A DNA stretch of 39,619 nucleotides, taken from assembly GCA_031277855.1 (NCBI GenBank), contig JAITLO010000020.1, forward strand, positions 1-39,619. Direction: 5' to 3'. Made by a program: the position numbers and the translations under genes. Positions 1-8,223 of the stretch are shown piece by piece. The DNA comes from Acidovorax sp. Its GTDB lineage: Bacteria; Pseudomonadota; Gammaproteobacteria; Burkholderiales; Burkholderiaceae_C. The notes below the pieces were generated by a model. The model ran no database searches and had not been told where the DNA came from. It worked only from the letters and a program-made list of their open reading frames with translations. The stretch's first letter is position 1. The number at the start of each line of letters is the position of its first letter.

Positions 1-336
1 GGTGGCCGTGCCCTGGGCAGCGCCGAGAAGTTCAACGAAGTGATGACCCCGCTGGCCGACAAGCTGGGCGCGGCCATCGGCGCCTCGCGCGCGGCGGTGG
101 ACGCAGGCTATGCGCCCAACGACCTGCAAGTGGGCCAGACCGGCAAGATCGTGGCGCCGCAGCTGTACATCGCAGCCGGCATCTCGGGTGCCATCCAGCA
201 CTTGGCCGGCATGAAGGACTCCAAGGTGATCGTGGCGATCAACAAGGATCCGGAAGCACCGATCTTCTCGGTGGCCGACTACGGTCTGGAGGCCGATCTG
301 TTCCAGGCTGTGCCGGAGCTGGTCAAGGCGCTGTGA
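1..336 (+). CDS. etfA: Electron transfer flavoprotein alpha subunit, C-terminal part (5' end outside window)
   Basis: The reading frame is open from the first base and gives about 111 residues. It matches the C-terminal FAD-binding domain of EtfA: a GGRALGS start, the [20 protein letters not shown] block that wraps the FAD, then [17 protein letters not shown] and a short terminal helix. With EtfB this protein carries electrons from acyl-CoA dehydrogenases to ETF-quinone oxidoreductase. The acyl-CoA dehydrogenase gene lies next on the same strand, which is the expected partnership. A strong terminator sits just after the stop, so the two genes are probably separate transcription units. The N-terminal domain lies upstream of the window. 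Confidence 0.95.
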   Translation, partial: GGRALGSAEKFNEVMTPLADKLGAAIGASRAAVDAGYAPNDLQVGQTGKIVAPQLYIAAGISGAIQHLAGMKDSKVIVAINKDPEAPIFSVADYGLEADLFQAVPELVKAL

Positions 337-350
337 TTCGCTGCAGATGA

Positions 351-376
351 AAAAGAGGGGCTTGTGCCCCTCTTTT
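351..376 (+). terminator. Intrinsic terminator after etfA
   Basis: A perfect 11-bp stem, AAAAGAGGGGC paired with GCCCCTCTTTT around a TTGT loop, starts 14 bases after the etfA stop. The 3' arm ends in a short T run. It probably ends the etf transcript ahead of the acyl-CoA dehydrogenase gene. Confidence 0.85.
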
Positions 377-499
377 GCTGTCGGCCCAGGATCCATAGGC
401 ATGCCGCGCTCCAAGGCATGCCCATGGACCTTGATCCTGTCTTCTGTGCACAAGGCAGGCGTCCACCCCTATTCAAATCCACAACGCAGAGGTGACAAG

Positions 500-2290
500 A
501 TGAGTTATACGGCTCCGATCAAAGACATGCTGTTTGCCATGGAGCATTTGGCCGGTATTGAGCAAGTGGCCCAGATTCCCGGCTTTGAAGATGCGGGTCT
601 GGAGACCGCCCAGGCCGTGCTGGAAGAGTGCGCCAAGCTGTGCGAAGGCGTGGTGGCGCCGCTGAATGTGCCCGGCGATGTGAACCCTTCTTCGTGGAAG
701 GATGGCAAGGTCACCACCACCCCGGGTTTTGCCGATGCCTTCAAGCAGTACGCCGAGGGCGGCTGGCAAGGCCTGCAACACCCGACCGAATTTGGCGGTC
801 AGGGCCTGCCCAAGACCGTGGGCGCAGCCTGCGTGGAAATGCTCAACAGCGCCAACCTGAGCTTTGCGCTGTGCCCGTTGCTCACCGATGGCGCCATCGA
901 AGCCCTGCTCACCGCTGGTAGCGATGCCCTCAAGGCCACCTACCTGGAGAAGCTGATCTCCGGCCAGTGGACCGGCACCATGAACCTGACCGAGCCTCAG
1001 GCCGGCTCCGATCTGGCCCTGGTGCGCACCAAGGCAGAGCCCCAGCCCGACGGCACGTACAAGGTCTTCGGTACCAAGATCTTCATCACCTACGGTGAGC
1101 ACGATATGGCCGAGAACATCGTCCATCTGGTGCTGGCCCGCGTGGCAGGTGCGCCCGAAGGCGTGAAGGGCATCAGCCTGTTTGTGGTGCCCAAGTTCCT
1201 GGTCAATGCCGATGGCTCGCTGGGCGCGCGCAACGATGCGCACTGCGTCAGCATCGAGCACAAAATGGGCATCAAGGCGTCGCCCACGGCCGTGCTGCAG
1301 TTTGGCGACCATGGCGGTGCCGTGGGCTACCTCGTTGGCGAGGAAAACCGTGGCCTGGAATACATGTTCATCATGATGAACGCCGCCCGTTACGCCGTGG
1401 GTGTGCAGGGCATTGCCGTGGCCGAACGTGCCTACCAGCATGCTGTGCAGTACGCCAAGGAGCGCGTGCAAAGCCGGCCCGTGGACGGCTCGGTCAAGGC
1501 CAGTGCCACCATCATCCACCACCCCGATGTGCGCCGCATGCTGATGACCATGCGCGCCTACACCGAGGGCTGCCGCGCCATGGCCAGCACGGCCGCAGCG
1601 GCTTATGACGCGGCCCACCAGCATCCCGACGCCGAAGTGCGCCAGGCCAACGCCACCTTCTATGAATTCATGGTGCCCCTGGTCAAGGGCTATAGCACCG
1701 AGATGAGCCTGGAAGTCACCAGCCTGGGCGTGCAGGTGCACGGCGGCATGGGCTTTATCGAGGAAACCGGCGCTGCCCAGTACTACCGCGACGCCAAGAT
1801 TCTGACCATTTACGAAGGTACGACCGCCATCCAGGCCAATGACCTGGTGGGCCGCAAGACGGCGCGTGACGGCGGCGCTTCCGCCAAGGCGATTGCCGAG
1901 CAGATTGCCAAGACCGAAGCCGCGCTGCGTGCCAGCGCCAGTGTGGATGCAGTGGCTCTGGCGGATCGCCTCCAGGCCGCGCGCGAGGCTTTCTTGCAGG
2001 TGGTGGACTTTGTGGCCGGCCAGACCAAGGCCAGCCCCAATGCCGTGTTTGCCGGCAGCGTTCCCTATCTGATGCTGACGGGCAATCTGGTGGCCGGCTG
2101 GCAAATGGGCCGCGCACTGCTGGTGGCCCAGGCCAAGGCGGCTGCGGGCGAAGATGTGCAATTCATGCAGGCCAAGGTGGCCACGGCCCGTTTCTACGGC
2201 GACCACATCCTGACCCGCGTGCCCGGCCAGGCCGCATCGGTGCTGCATGGTGCGGACGCCGTGATGGCCTTGCCGCAGGACGCTTTCTGA
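500..2290 (+). CDS. Acyl-CoA dehydrogenase (FadE-like, with C-terminal extension domain)
   Basis: A 596-residue flavoenzyme that introduces the alpha,beta double bond into an acyl-CoA, the first step of beta-oxidation, passing electrons to ETF. The ACAD signature LTEPQAGSDL lies near residue 161 and the second signature (GGMGFIEETG to IYEGTTAIQ) near 414-444. The Glu of YEGT, near 438, is the likely catalytic base. About 600 residues, with a helical domain after the core, fits the bacterial subfamily carrying the C-terminal ACAD-like domain rather than the ~380-residue short-chain enzymes. The frame is open further upstream, but the ATG at 500 gives the usual MSYTAPIKDM start and has an AGAGGTG ribosome site about 6 bases away. 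The chain length of the substrate cannot be read from the sequence. Confidence 0.93.
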   Translation: MSYTAPIKDMLFAMEHLAGIEQVAQIPGFEDAGLETAQAVLEECAKLCEGVVAPLNVPGDVNPSSWKDGKVTTTPGFADAFKQYAEGGWQGLQHPTEFGGQGLPKTVGAACVEMLNSANLSFALCPLLTDGAIEALLTAGSDALKATYLEKLISGQWTGTMNLTEPQAGSDLALVRTKAEPQPDGTYKVFGTKIFITYGEHDMAENIVHLVLARVAGAPEGVKGISLFVVPKFLVNADGSLGARNDAHCVSIEHKMGIKASPTAVLQFGDHGGAVGYLVGEENRGLEYMFIMMNAARYAVGVQGIAVAERAYQHAVQYAKERVQSRPVDGSVKASATIIHHPDVRRMLMTMRAYTEGCRAMASTAAAAYDAAHQHPDAEVRQANATFYEFMVPLVKGYSTEMSLEVTSLGVQVHGGMGFIEETGAAQYYRDAKILTIYEGTTAIQANDLVGRKTARDGGASAKAIAEQIAKTEAALRASASVDAVALADRLQAAREAFLQVVDFVAGQTKASPNAVFAGSVPYLMLTGNLVAGWQMGRALLVAQAKAAAGEDVQFMQAKVATARFYGDHILTRVPGQAASVLHGADAVMALPQDAF

Positions 2291-2311
2291 GCATAGGCCT
2301 GTAGCTATCAA

Positions 2312-2359
2312 AAAAGAGAGCTGGAGTCGCTTGTGTGGCAGGCGTTCCAGCTCTTTTTT
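2312..2359 (+). terminator. Terminator hairpin after the acyl-CoA dehydrogenase gene; belongs to a dispersed repeat type
   Basis: The arms 2312-2325 and 2346-2359 pair over about 14 bp with one G-T pair and end in TTTTTT. The preceding GTAGCTATCAAAAAAGAGAG resembles a dispersed intergenic sequence that I associate with Comamonadaceae genomes. A related start, ATCAAAAAAGAGAG, recurs near 16174. Its position 20 bases after the stop fits transcription termination. Confidence 0.7.
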
Positions 2360-2391
2360 GTCATATTAGAGACTTTAGAGGAGACCTTGTC

Positions 2392-3351
2392 ATGTCCAGA
2401 ATTCCAGCCGCGCTGCAAAAACTGTCGCTGCCCGTTATCGGCTCGCCCCTGTTCATCATCAGCAATCCCAAGCTGGTGATCGAGCAATGCAAGGCTGGCA
2501 TCGTCGGCTCCATGCCGGCGCTCAACGCCCGCCCTGCCGAACAGCTGGAAGACTGGCTGGCCGAAATCACCGAGACCCTGGCCGCCTGGGACAAGGCCCA
2601 CCCCGAGCAGCCTTCGGCACCTTTTGCCATCAACCAGATCGTGCACAAGAGCAACGACCGCCTGGAGCACGACATGCAGGTCTGCGCCAAGTACAAGGTG
2701 CCCATCGTCATCACCAGCCTGGGTGCGCGCGAAGACGTGAACCAGGCCGTGCACGGCTGGGGCGGTGTGGTGTTGCACGACATCATCAACAACAAGTTCG
2801 CCCACAAGGCGATTGAAAAAGGTGCTGATGGCCTGATCGCCGTGGCTGCTGGCGCCGGTGGCCATGCAGGCGTGAAGAGCCCGTTTGCGCTGATTCAGGA
2901 AATCCGCCAGTGGTTTGACGGCCCTGTGGCCCTGTCCGGCGCCATTGCCACCGGCGACGCCGTGCTGGCGGCCCAGGCCATGGGCGCGGACTTTGCCTAT
3001 ATCGGCTCGGCCTTTATCGCCACCGAAGAAGCGCGCGCCGCTGACGCCTACAAGCAGGCCATCGTCGATGGCAATTCCGACGAGGTGGTCTACAGCAATC
3101 TGTTCACTGGCGTGCATGGCAACTACCTGGCCCCATCGATTCGCGCGGCCGGTCTGGACCCCGACAACCTGCCCCAGTCCGATGCCAGCGCCATGAACTT
3201 TGGCTCCGGCCGCACCAAGGCCTGGAAAGACATCTGGGGCTGCGGCCAGGGCATTGGTGCCATCGACAAGGTGGTCCCTGCGGCCGAGCTGGTGGCGCGC
3301 CTCAAGCGTGAATACGCAGCGGCCCGCCAGCGTCTGCAGCTGGCGGCCTGA
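2392..3351 (+). CDS. NAD(P)H-dependent flavin oxidoreductase, nitronate monooxygenase family
   Basis: A 319-residue FMN-dependent TIM-barrel protein of the 2-nitropropane dioxygenase / nitronate monooxygenase family, which oxidises alkyl nitronates. Visible family marks are PVIGSPLFIISNPKLV at the N-terminus, the glycine-rich AAGAGGHAG segment near residue 152 with the conserved His, and LSGAIATGDAVLAAQAMGADFAYIGSAF, the phosphate-binding end of the barrel. The ATG at 2392 has an AGAGGAG ribosome site 8 bases upstream and lies after a terminator, so the gene probably has its own promoter. Many family members sit beside acyl-CoA dehydrogenases and their physiological substrate is unknown, so the nitronate assignment is by family only. 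Confidence 0.88.
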   Translation: MSRIPAALQKLSLPVIGSPLFIISNPKLVIEQCKAGIVGSMPALNARPAEQLEDWLAEITETLAAWDKAHPEQPSAPFAINQIVHKSNDRLEHDMQVCAKYKVPIVITSLGAREDVNQAVHGWGGVVLHDIINNKFAHKAIEKGADGLIAVAAGAGGHAGVKSPFALIQEIRQWFDGPVALSGAIATGDAVLAAQAMGADFAYIGSAFIATEEARAADAYKQAIVDGNSDEVVYSNLFTGVHGNYLAPSIRAAGLDPDNLPQSDASAMNFGSGRTKAWKDIWGCGQGIGAIDKVVPAAELVARLKREYAAARQRLQLAA

Positions 3352-3470
3352 GCCCGCTTCACACCTGCGTGGCGGAGCCATCCAGGCTCCAAGAGCCGCA
3401 TGCGTTATTTGATTTGATGGTTACAATTTGTCTGTCTCGCTAGGCTCAGGCCTTCCGAGAGCAGTCCTAG

Positions 3471-3531
3471 CCCCTGTGTTCCAGGCTGTTTCCCAAGCGG
3501 AAAAAGTCTGCACCGCAGGGGTTTTTCTTTT
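3471..3531 (+). terminator. Terminator-like hairpin in the leader of the secreted-protein gene
   Basis: CCCCTG (3471-3476) can pair with CAGGGG (3516-3521), which is followed by TTTTTCTTTT. The loop is long (39 bases), so the structure is weaker than a classical terminator. It lies 37 bases before the chosen start of the next gene. It could be that gene's attenuator or the end of the nitronate monooxygenase transcript. Confidence 0.35.
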
Positions 3532-3567
3532 GTGCGCTCCATGGAGCGCTGTTTGCTTTTCTCTTCT

Positions 3568-4245
3568 ATGCAATTGAAATCCCTGGGCGCCGTGGCGCTG
3601 GCATCGCTGGCACTGAGCACTTCCGTGCAGGCGGCCGATCTCTCGCCGCAGGCCGCGACCGAGCTGTTCCTGAAGTCCATCGTGCATATCGACACCAAGG
3701 CCATGGAGGCGCTGAACGCCTATCTGCGTCCGGTGCGTACCTTCCCCGGTCAGGGCGACTTCATCAACGTCACCGAGATGCAGGAAGTCGATCGCGACTA
3801 CCCCAAGGAACTGGCAGAGGCTTTTCTGGAAAACGTGCAACTGAGCGCGGCTGACAAAAAAGCACTGGAGCCCGCTGCGGTCCAGTTGTTTGCCAGCGTG
3901 CGTGAGTCGCAAAAGCGCATTGCCTGCACCATGGGCCAGCCCCAGAAGGTCACTGAAGGCGTGCCCGCCGAGATGCTGGCGGTGAACGTGCCCTTCCGCT
4001 GCATGGCGCCCAACCCGCCGGAAAAAATCGTGGCCTTTTTCCAGCGTGCGGGTGGTGCCAAGTGGAATCTGGCCCAGTACCGTGAAGGCATGCAGACCCT
4101 GAGCGAAGGCTTTGCCTCTGCACCGTTGACCCAGGTCTGGGACGGCGAATTCCCGCTGGCTGCCGAGAAGAAGAAAAAAAAGCCGCTGGTGTGGCAGAAC
4201 AACTTCCCGCGCGAAAGCATTGACGTCACGCCGCTGCAGTACTGA
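3568..4245 (+). CDS. Secreted protein of unknown function
   Basis: The product is 225 residues. The first 22, MQLKSLGAVALASLALSTSVQA, form a typical Sec signal peptide with an AQA-like cleavage site (VQA|AD), so the mature protein should be periplasmic. I do not recognise a domain. The mature part is mostly predicted helix, has two Cys (IACTM, FRCMA) that could form a disulfide, and a run of five Lys (EKKKKKPL) near the C-terminus. The ORF stays open upstream to GTG 3532 and ATG 3541. I chose 3568 because it places the signal peptide at the N-terminus; none of the three starts has a convincing ribosome site. Inverted repeats follow the stop. Confidence 0.75.
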   Translation: MQLKSLGAVALASLALSTSVQAADLSPQAATELFLKSIVHIDTKAMEALNAYLRPVRTFPGQGDFINVTEMQEVDRDYPKELAEAFLENVQLSAADKKALEPAAVQLFASVRESQKRIACTMGQPQKVTEGVPAEMLAVNVPFRCMAPNPPEKIVAFFQRAGGAKWNLAQYREGMQTLSEGFASAPLTQVWDGEFPLAAEKKKKKPLVWQNNFPRESIDVTPLQY

Positions 4246-4557
4246 GCGCCGAGCGTCTGTCTTCCTTTTTGTCTCTCGGGTGGCACAGCTCACCCGGAGC
4301 ATGCACCCCTCAATGACCCAGCGCAGGGCTGCTGAGGGGTGTTGAAGAGCGCCGTGCCATAGGCCATAGCAAGGCCTTGTCGGACGGCACGCCTTTTCTC
4401 TGCGCTGTCGCTTTTCCTTCCTACCCCCTGCGTCGAGTGGCAGTGGTGGACGTAAACACGTACTTAAAGTTTTACATAAGCACACACGCAGATCTGGGGA
4501 TTCCATTCCCTTGCCAAGGCCTTGCACGGCGGGTGTTTCTGCGGGCTTCAAGCGGTT

Positions 4558-4585
4558 TTGACGGAGCGCTAAAGCTTGCTATAAA
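4558..4585 (+). promoter_or_regulatory. Putative sigma70 promoter of the cyd operon
   Basis: TTGACG at 4558-4563 and TATAAA at 4580-4585 are separated by 16 bases, close to the sigma70 consensus. Transcription would start near 4592 and give a leader of about 140 nt before cydD. Supported by motif only. Confidence 0.55.
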
Positions 4586-4605
4586 CCGCTCGTCGGACAT
4601 AAAAA

Positions 4606-4619
4606 TTGATCGCCGTCAA
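4606..4619 (+). promoter_or_regulatory. FNR/ANR-type box upstream of cydD
   Basis: TTGATCGCCGTCAA matches the Crp/Fnr-family half sites TTGAT-N4-ATCAA at 9 of 10 specified positions. Oxygen-responsive control of cytochrome bd by FNR-type regulators is well known in other proteobacteria. The site lies about 20 bases past the start point predicted from the promoter at 4558. That would fit repression, unless a second promoter exists downstream. Confidence 0.6.
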
Positions 4620-4730
4620 CGCCACAGTGTTTCACTTGGTTTCCTTGTGTCCACCTGAAGCCATTGTGGTGTTGGATTTAGCATGTGCAGTAATTTCAGT
4701 AAACTCTGAAATAAGAGAGGAAAATTGTCT

Positions 4731-6452
4731 GTGCCTGACCGTGATCAAGCGATGCCCAAATCCCGTCAGCCCCGCCGGCGGCTGGACCGTGGCAGCAGCT
4801 GGTCGGTCCTGGCTTCGTTGCTGTGGCTGCCGCAGGCAGCGCTGCTGGCATGGGCCGTGCAGCGCATTGCCGATGGACAGGCCGCCACAGTCGCACCGCT
4901 GGCGGCGGGGCTGCTGGCACTGGGGCTGCTGCGTGCCTGGTGCGAAGGCTATGGCATGCGCTGCAGCTTTGATAGCGCCCGCAATGTGCTGCAGGCGCTG
5001 CGCAGCCAGGTTGTGCAGGCGCTGGCGCAATCTTCTCCCATAGACCGCGAGCGGCTGGCTTCCGGCCAGGCCGCCAGTGCCGTAGCCGAACAGGCCGAGG
5101 CCATCGTTCCCTGGCTGTCGCGCTACCAGACCGCCATGTGGCGGGTGATGCTGGTGTCGCCGGTGATTGCCCTGGCCGTGGCCACCCAGTCCTGGGTGGC
5201 CGCTTTGATTTTGCTGCTGGCTGCGCCCCTGATTCCGCTGTTCATGGCCATTGTGGGTTGGCGTGCCCAGGCTGCCAGCGAGGAGCAAATGGTGCAGCTG
5301 GGGCAAATGAATGGTTTTTTGCTGGACCGTCTGCGCGGCATGACCACGCTGCGCGCCCTGGGCGCGGTGGACGCCACAGCACTGCGCCTGCGCGCGCATG
5401 CCGAGTCCCTGCGCCAACGCACCATGCGTGTGCTGCGCATTGCCTTTCTGTCTTCGGCCGTGTTGGAGCTTTTCTCCGCACTGGGCGTGGCCATGGTGGC
5501 CGTCTATGTGGGCTTCCATTTGCTGGGGCATCTGGAGTTTGGTGCCTGGCAGGGCAAGCTCAATCTGGGGCAGGCGCTGTTTGTGTTGCTCCTGGCCCCC
5601 AGTTTTTTCGAGCCGCTGCGTGAGCTGTCTGCCGTCTGGCATGACCGTGCTGCGGGCGAGGCCGCCGTGCAGACCCTGGAGCAGCTGACGCAGACGCGCC
5701 ACCCGCTGCCTGGCGTGTTGCACAGCGCCAGCTCCGACCGTGAGCAGGCGGCCAGCTACCTGCAGCTGCAGGGCGTGCGCGTGCGGGCGCCCGGAGCCCT
5801 CCAGGCCCTGCCCGCCATCGATCTCGAGGTACAGCCCGGCGAGCATGTGGCGCTGTGGGGCCCTAGCGGCAGCGGCAAGTCGCTGCTGCTGGCACAGATT
5901 GCCGGCCTGCTGCCGCTGAACCAGGGCGAGCTGCACATCGACGGTGTGGCTTGGAGCGAGGAATCTGCCGCCGCGCTGCGCGGGCGCATTGCCTGGATGG
6001 GGCAGCAGCCCCATGTGTTTGCGGCTTCGGTGGCCGCCAATGTGGGCCTGCAGCGGCCTGGCGTCTCGGCCGCCGCCGTGGCGCAGGCCGTGGAGTGGGC
6101 AGGCTTGGGCCAGGTGCTGGCGGCCCGCCCCAGTAGCAGCCTGGGGGAGGGTGGCCAAGGCCTTTCCGGCGGCGAGGCCCTGCGTCTGGCGTTGGCTCGC
6201 CTGGCCACGGCGGCTCCCCAGGCCGGCCTGCTGTTGGTGGACGAGCCCACGGCCCATCTGGACCAGGCCACCGCCGCCCAGGTGAGCGATGCCCTGCTGC
6301 AACTGGCCCAGGGCCGTACCCTGGTGGTGGCCACGCATGATCCGCTGTTGGCGGCCCGCATGCACCGCACCGTGGTCATGCCTGGTGCCGGTGCACCGGC
6401 ACCGCTATCGCAGCCGGTGGCGGTTTCGGCGCCCGAGGAGGTCTGCCCATGA
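4731..6452 (+). CDS. cydD: Heterodimeric ABC exporter CydDC, CydD subunit
   Basis: CydDC is an inner-membrane ABC transporter (thiol/heme export or handling) needed to assemble cytochrome bd. This half has an N-terminal six-helix membrane domain (about residues 20-310) and a C-terminal ATPase: Walker A GPSGSGKS near 376, signature LSGGE near 477, Walker B LLLVDEP near 499. The start is uncertain. GTG 4731 lies 10 bases from the AGAGAGG ribosome site, TTG 4725 only 4 bases away, and ATG 4752 further in. The stop overlaps the cydC start as ATGA, so the two are translationally coupled. The order cydD-cydC-cydA-cydB-cydX supports the call. Confidence 0.92.
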   Translation: MPDRDQAMPKSRQPRRRLDRGSSWSVLASLLWLPQAALLAWAVQRIADGQAATVAPLAAGLLALGLLRAWCEGYGMRCSFDSARNVLQALRSQVVQALAQSSPIDRERLASGQAASAVAEQAEAIVPWLSRYQTAMWRVMLVSPVIALAVATQSWVAALILLLAAPLIPLFMAIVGWRAQAASEEQMVQLGQMNGFLLDRLRGMTTLRALGAVDATALRLRAHAESLRQRTMRVLRIAFLSSAVLELFSALGVAMVAVYVGFHLLGHLEFGAWQGKLNLGQALFVLLLAPSFFEPLRELSAVWHDRAAGEAAVQTLEQLTQTRHPLPGVLHSASSDREQAASYLQLQGVRVRAPGALQALPAIDLEVQPGEHVALWGPSGSGKSLLLAQIAGLLPLNQGELHIDGVAWSEESAAALRGRIAWMGQQPHVFAASVAANVGLQRPGVSAAAVAQAVEWAGLGQVLAARPSSSLGEGGQGLSGGEALRLALARLATAAPQAGLLLVDEPTAHLDQATAAQVSDALLQLAQGRTLVVATHDPLLAARMHRTVVMPGAGAPAPLSQPVAVSAPEEVCP

Positions 6453-8191
6453 AGCACTCCCACGCTGTACGCACCATGCTGAAGGCCCTGGGCGCCATGG
6501 CACCGCGCCGCCTGTGGCTGGGCGGCATGGCCATGGCCTGCCTCACGGTGTTGATGGGCATGGCCTTGCTGGGCCTGTCGGGCTGGTTTATTGTCGCCAC
6601 CGCCATTGCCGGTCTGGTACCGGCCTCAGCCCTGGTTTTCGATGTTTTCATGCCCAGCGCTGGCATACGTTTGCTGGCCCTGGGGCGCACCGGCTCGCGC
6701 TATGCCGAGCGCTTGCTGACCCATGACGCCACGCTGGCCGTGCTGGCTGCGCTGCGCGAGCGCCTGTTTCGCAGCTGGGCTCCAGCAGGCGCGGCCTGGC
6801 AGCTGCGCATGCGGCCGGCGCGCTGGCTGCAGCGCCTGACCAGTGATGTGGATGCGCTGGACAGCCTGTATCTGCGCCTGCTGGTGCCGCTGGCTGCCGC
6901 CTGTGGCGCGGCTTTGTTGGCGGCCGTGGTGCTGGCCGGCATGCGCTGGTGGCTGGGCCTGCTGCTGGGCGCATGGCTGCTGCTGGCAGGGCTGGGTCTG
7001 GCGGCCTGGCTGGCACGTGCGGCCCGTCGACCGGCCACGCGCCGCGCCGTGGCGCTGGAAGCATTGCGCGCCCAGGCCGTGGACCTGGTGGCCGGCCAAA
7101 CCGATTTGCTGATGGCGGGCCGACTGTCAGCCCAGTGCGAGCGCCTGGCCGCGACCGAGCGCCGCGTGGCCCAGGCCGATCGACAACTCAACCGGCTGGA
7201 AGCCCGGGCCAGCATGGGCTTTGGCATGGCTGGGGCATTGACCCTGGCCGGCGTGCTGCTGGCCGTGGCCGCCCTGGCTGAGCAAGGGCGTATTGGCGCA
7301 CCTGGCGCAGCCCTGGCACTGCTGGTGGCCCTGGCCGCCATGGAGCCTTTTGCCGCCCTGCGCCGGGGCGCTGCCGAGGCCGGCCGTACCTTGCTGGCCA
7401 TCAAACGCCTGGCACCGCAGATGCAGAGCGCAGATGCTGCTAGCAGCGTGATAGCGCAGCCACCTGCTGCCGGCGTGGCGCTGTCGCTGCAAGCCGCTGC
7501 TACCTGCCCCTATGGCAGCCAGCGCGTGGTGCTGGGCCCTGTGAGCCTGGAGGTGCGCCAGGGGGAACGTGTGGCCGTGGTGGGCCGCAGCGGCGCGGGC
7601 AAGAGCACGCTGCTGCTGCTACTGGCCGGCGAGCTGCCCGCGCTGCAGGGCCAGGTGGCAGCCGAGCCAGTGACCTGGCTGACCCAGCGCACCGAGCTGT
7701 TTCAGGACAGCGTGCGCGGCAATCTGCTGCTGGCCCAGCCCCAGGCCAGCGATGGCGCGCTGTGGCAGGCGCTGGAAGACGCCGGCCTGGCGGCCGATGT
7801 GCGCGCCATGCCCCAGGGGCTGGACACCGTATTGGGCGAAGGCGGGCTGGGCCTGTCGGGTGGCCAGGCCAGGCGCCTGGCGTTGGCGCGCTTGCTGCTG
7901 CACCCGGCGCCATGCTGGTTGCTGGACGAGCCCACCGAAGGATTGGATGCCGCCACCGCAGCCGATGTGCTGCAGCGCCTGCGGCAACAGATGCAGACAC
8001 AGACACATGGGCGGACCGTGGTGATCGCCACCCATTTGCGGCGGGAGGCCGCGCTGGCGGACCGTGTGCTGTGGCTGGAGCAGGGACAACAGGTGCTGGA
8101 TGCGCCGCGCGGCTCGGTCGAGTTCGCGCGCGTGCTGGCGCAGCTGCGCGCGGATGTGGGCGACGCAGCGGATGCCGCACAGCCGGCATGA
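6449..8191 (+). CDS. cydC: Heterodimeric ABC exporter CydDC, CydC subunit
   Basis: A 580-residue partner of CydD. The membrane domain fills the first ~320 residues; the ATPase domain has Walker A GRSGAGKST near 377, signature LSGGQ near 467 and Walker B CWLLDEP near 489. The start overlaps the cydD stop by four bases. Around 7432-7460 the linker between the two domains encodes ADAASSVIAQPP. The DNA there (GCTGCTAGCAGCGTGATAGC) looks like a dispersed Comamonadaceae intergenic repeat absorbed in frame; this is a weak resemblance only. Confidence 0.92.
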   Translation: MKHSHAVRTMLKALGAMAPRRLWLGGMAMACLTVLMGMALLGLSGWFIVATAIAGLVPASALVFDVFMPSAGIRLLALGRTGSRYAERLLTHDATLAVLAALRERLFRSWAPAGAAWQLRMRPARWLQRLTSDVDALDSLYLRLLVPLAAACGAALLAAVVLAGMRWWLGLLLGAWLLLAGLGLAAWLARAARRPATRRAVALEALRAQAVDLVAGQTDLLMAGRLSAQCERLAATERRVAQADRQLNRLEARASMGFGMAGALTLAGVLLAVAALAEQGRIGAPGAALALLVALAAMEPFAALRRGAAEAGRTLLAIKRLAPQMQSADAASSVIAQPPAAGVALSLQAAATCPYGSQRVVLGPVSLEVRQGERVAVVGRSGAGKSTLLLLLAGELPALQGQVAAEPVTWLTQRTELFQDSVRGNLLLAQPQASDGALWQALEDAGLAADVRAMPQGLDTVLGEGGLGLSGGQARRLALARLLLHPAPCWLLDEPTEGLDAATAADVLQRLRQQMQTQTHGRTVVIATHLRREAALADRVLWLEQGQQVLDAPRGSVEFARVLAQLRADVGDAADAAQPA

Positions 8192-8223
8192 CCTTGGGTT
8201 TTTAAGAGAGAAAGGACTTCCCC

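Larger units (their letters stand above)
4246..4730. other. Long intergenic region upstream of the cyd operon
   Basis: About 480 bp with no convincing gene. It begins with an inverted repeat, CACCCCTCA (4304-4312) with TGAGGGGTG (4333-4341), and a weaker GCCGTGCC/GGCACG pair (4351-4391) followed by TTTT; these probably end transcription from the secreted-protein gene. The second half carries the cyd promoter and an FNR-type box. A 7-bp inverted repeat, ATTTCAG/CTGAAAT (4693-4712), lies against the cydD ribosome site. Confidence 0.7.

Noticed and set aside
473..2311. Very long open frame on the minus strand opposite the acyl-CoA dehydrogenase gene
   Set aside because: It is the shadow of a high-GC coding strand: the predicted protein is His/Gly/Ala-rich with no motifs, while the plus strand encodes clear ACAD signatures.
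3374..3390. GGAGCC-ATCCA-GGCTCC stem after the nitronate monooxygenase gene as terminator
   Set aside because: Only six base pairs and no T run after it; too weak to call.
4377..4658. 93-residue frame in the cyd upstream region
   Set aside because: No ribosome site, no recognisable domain, and it covers the promoter and FNR-type box, which are the better explanation.
7432..7460. Dispersed repeat absorbed in frame in cydC
   Set aside because: The resemblance to intergenic GCTGCTAGCGC-type repeats is short and from memory; without a genome comparison it is not supportable as a feature.
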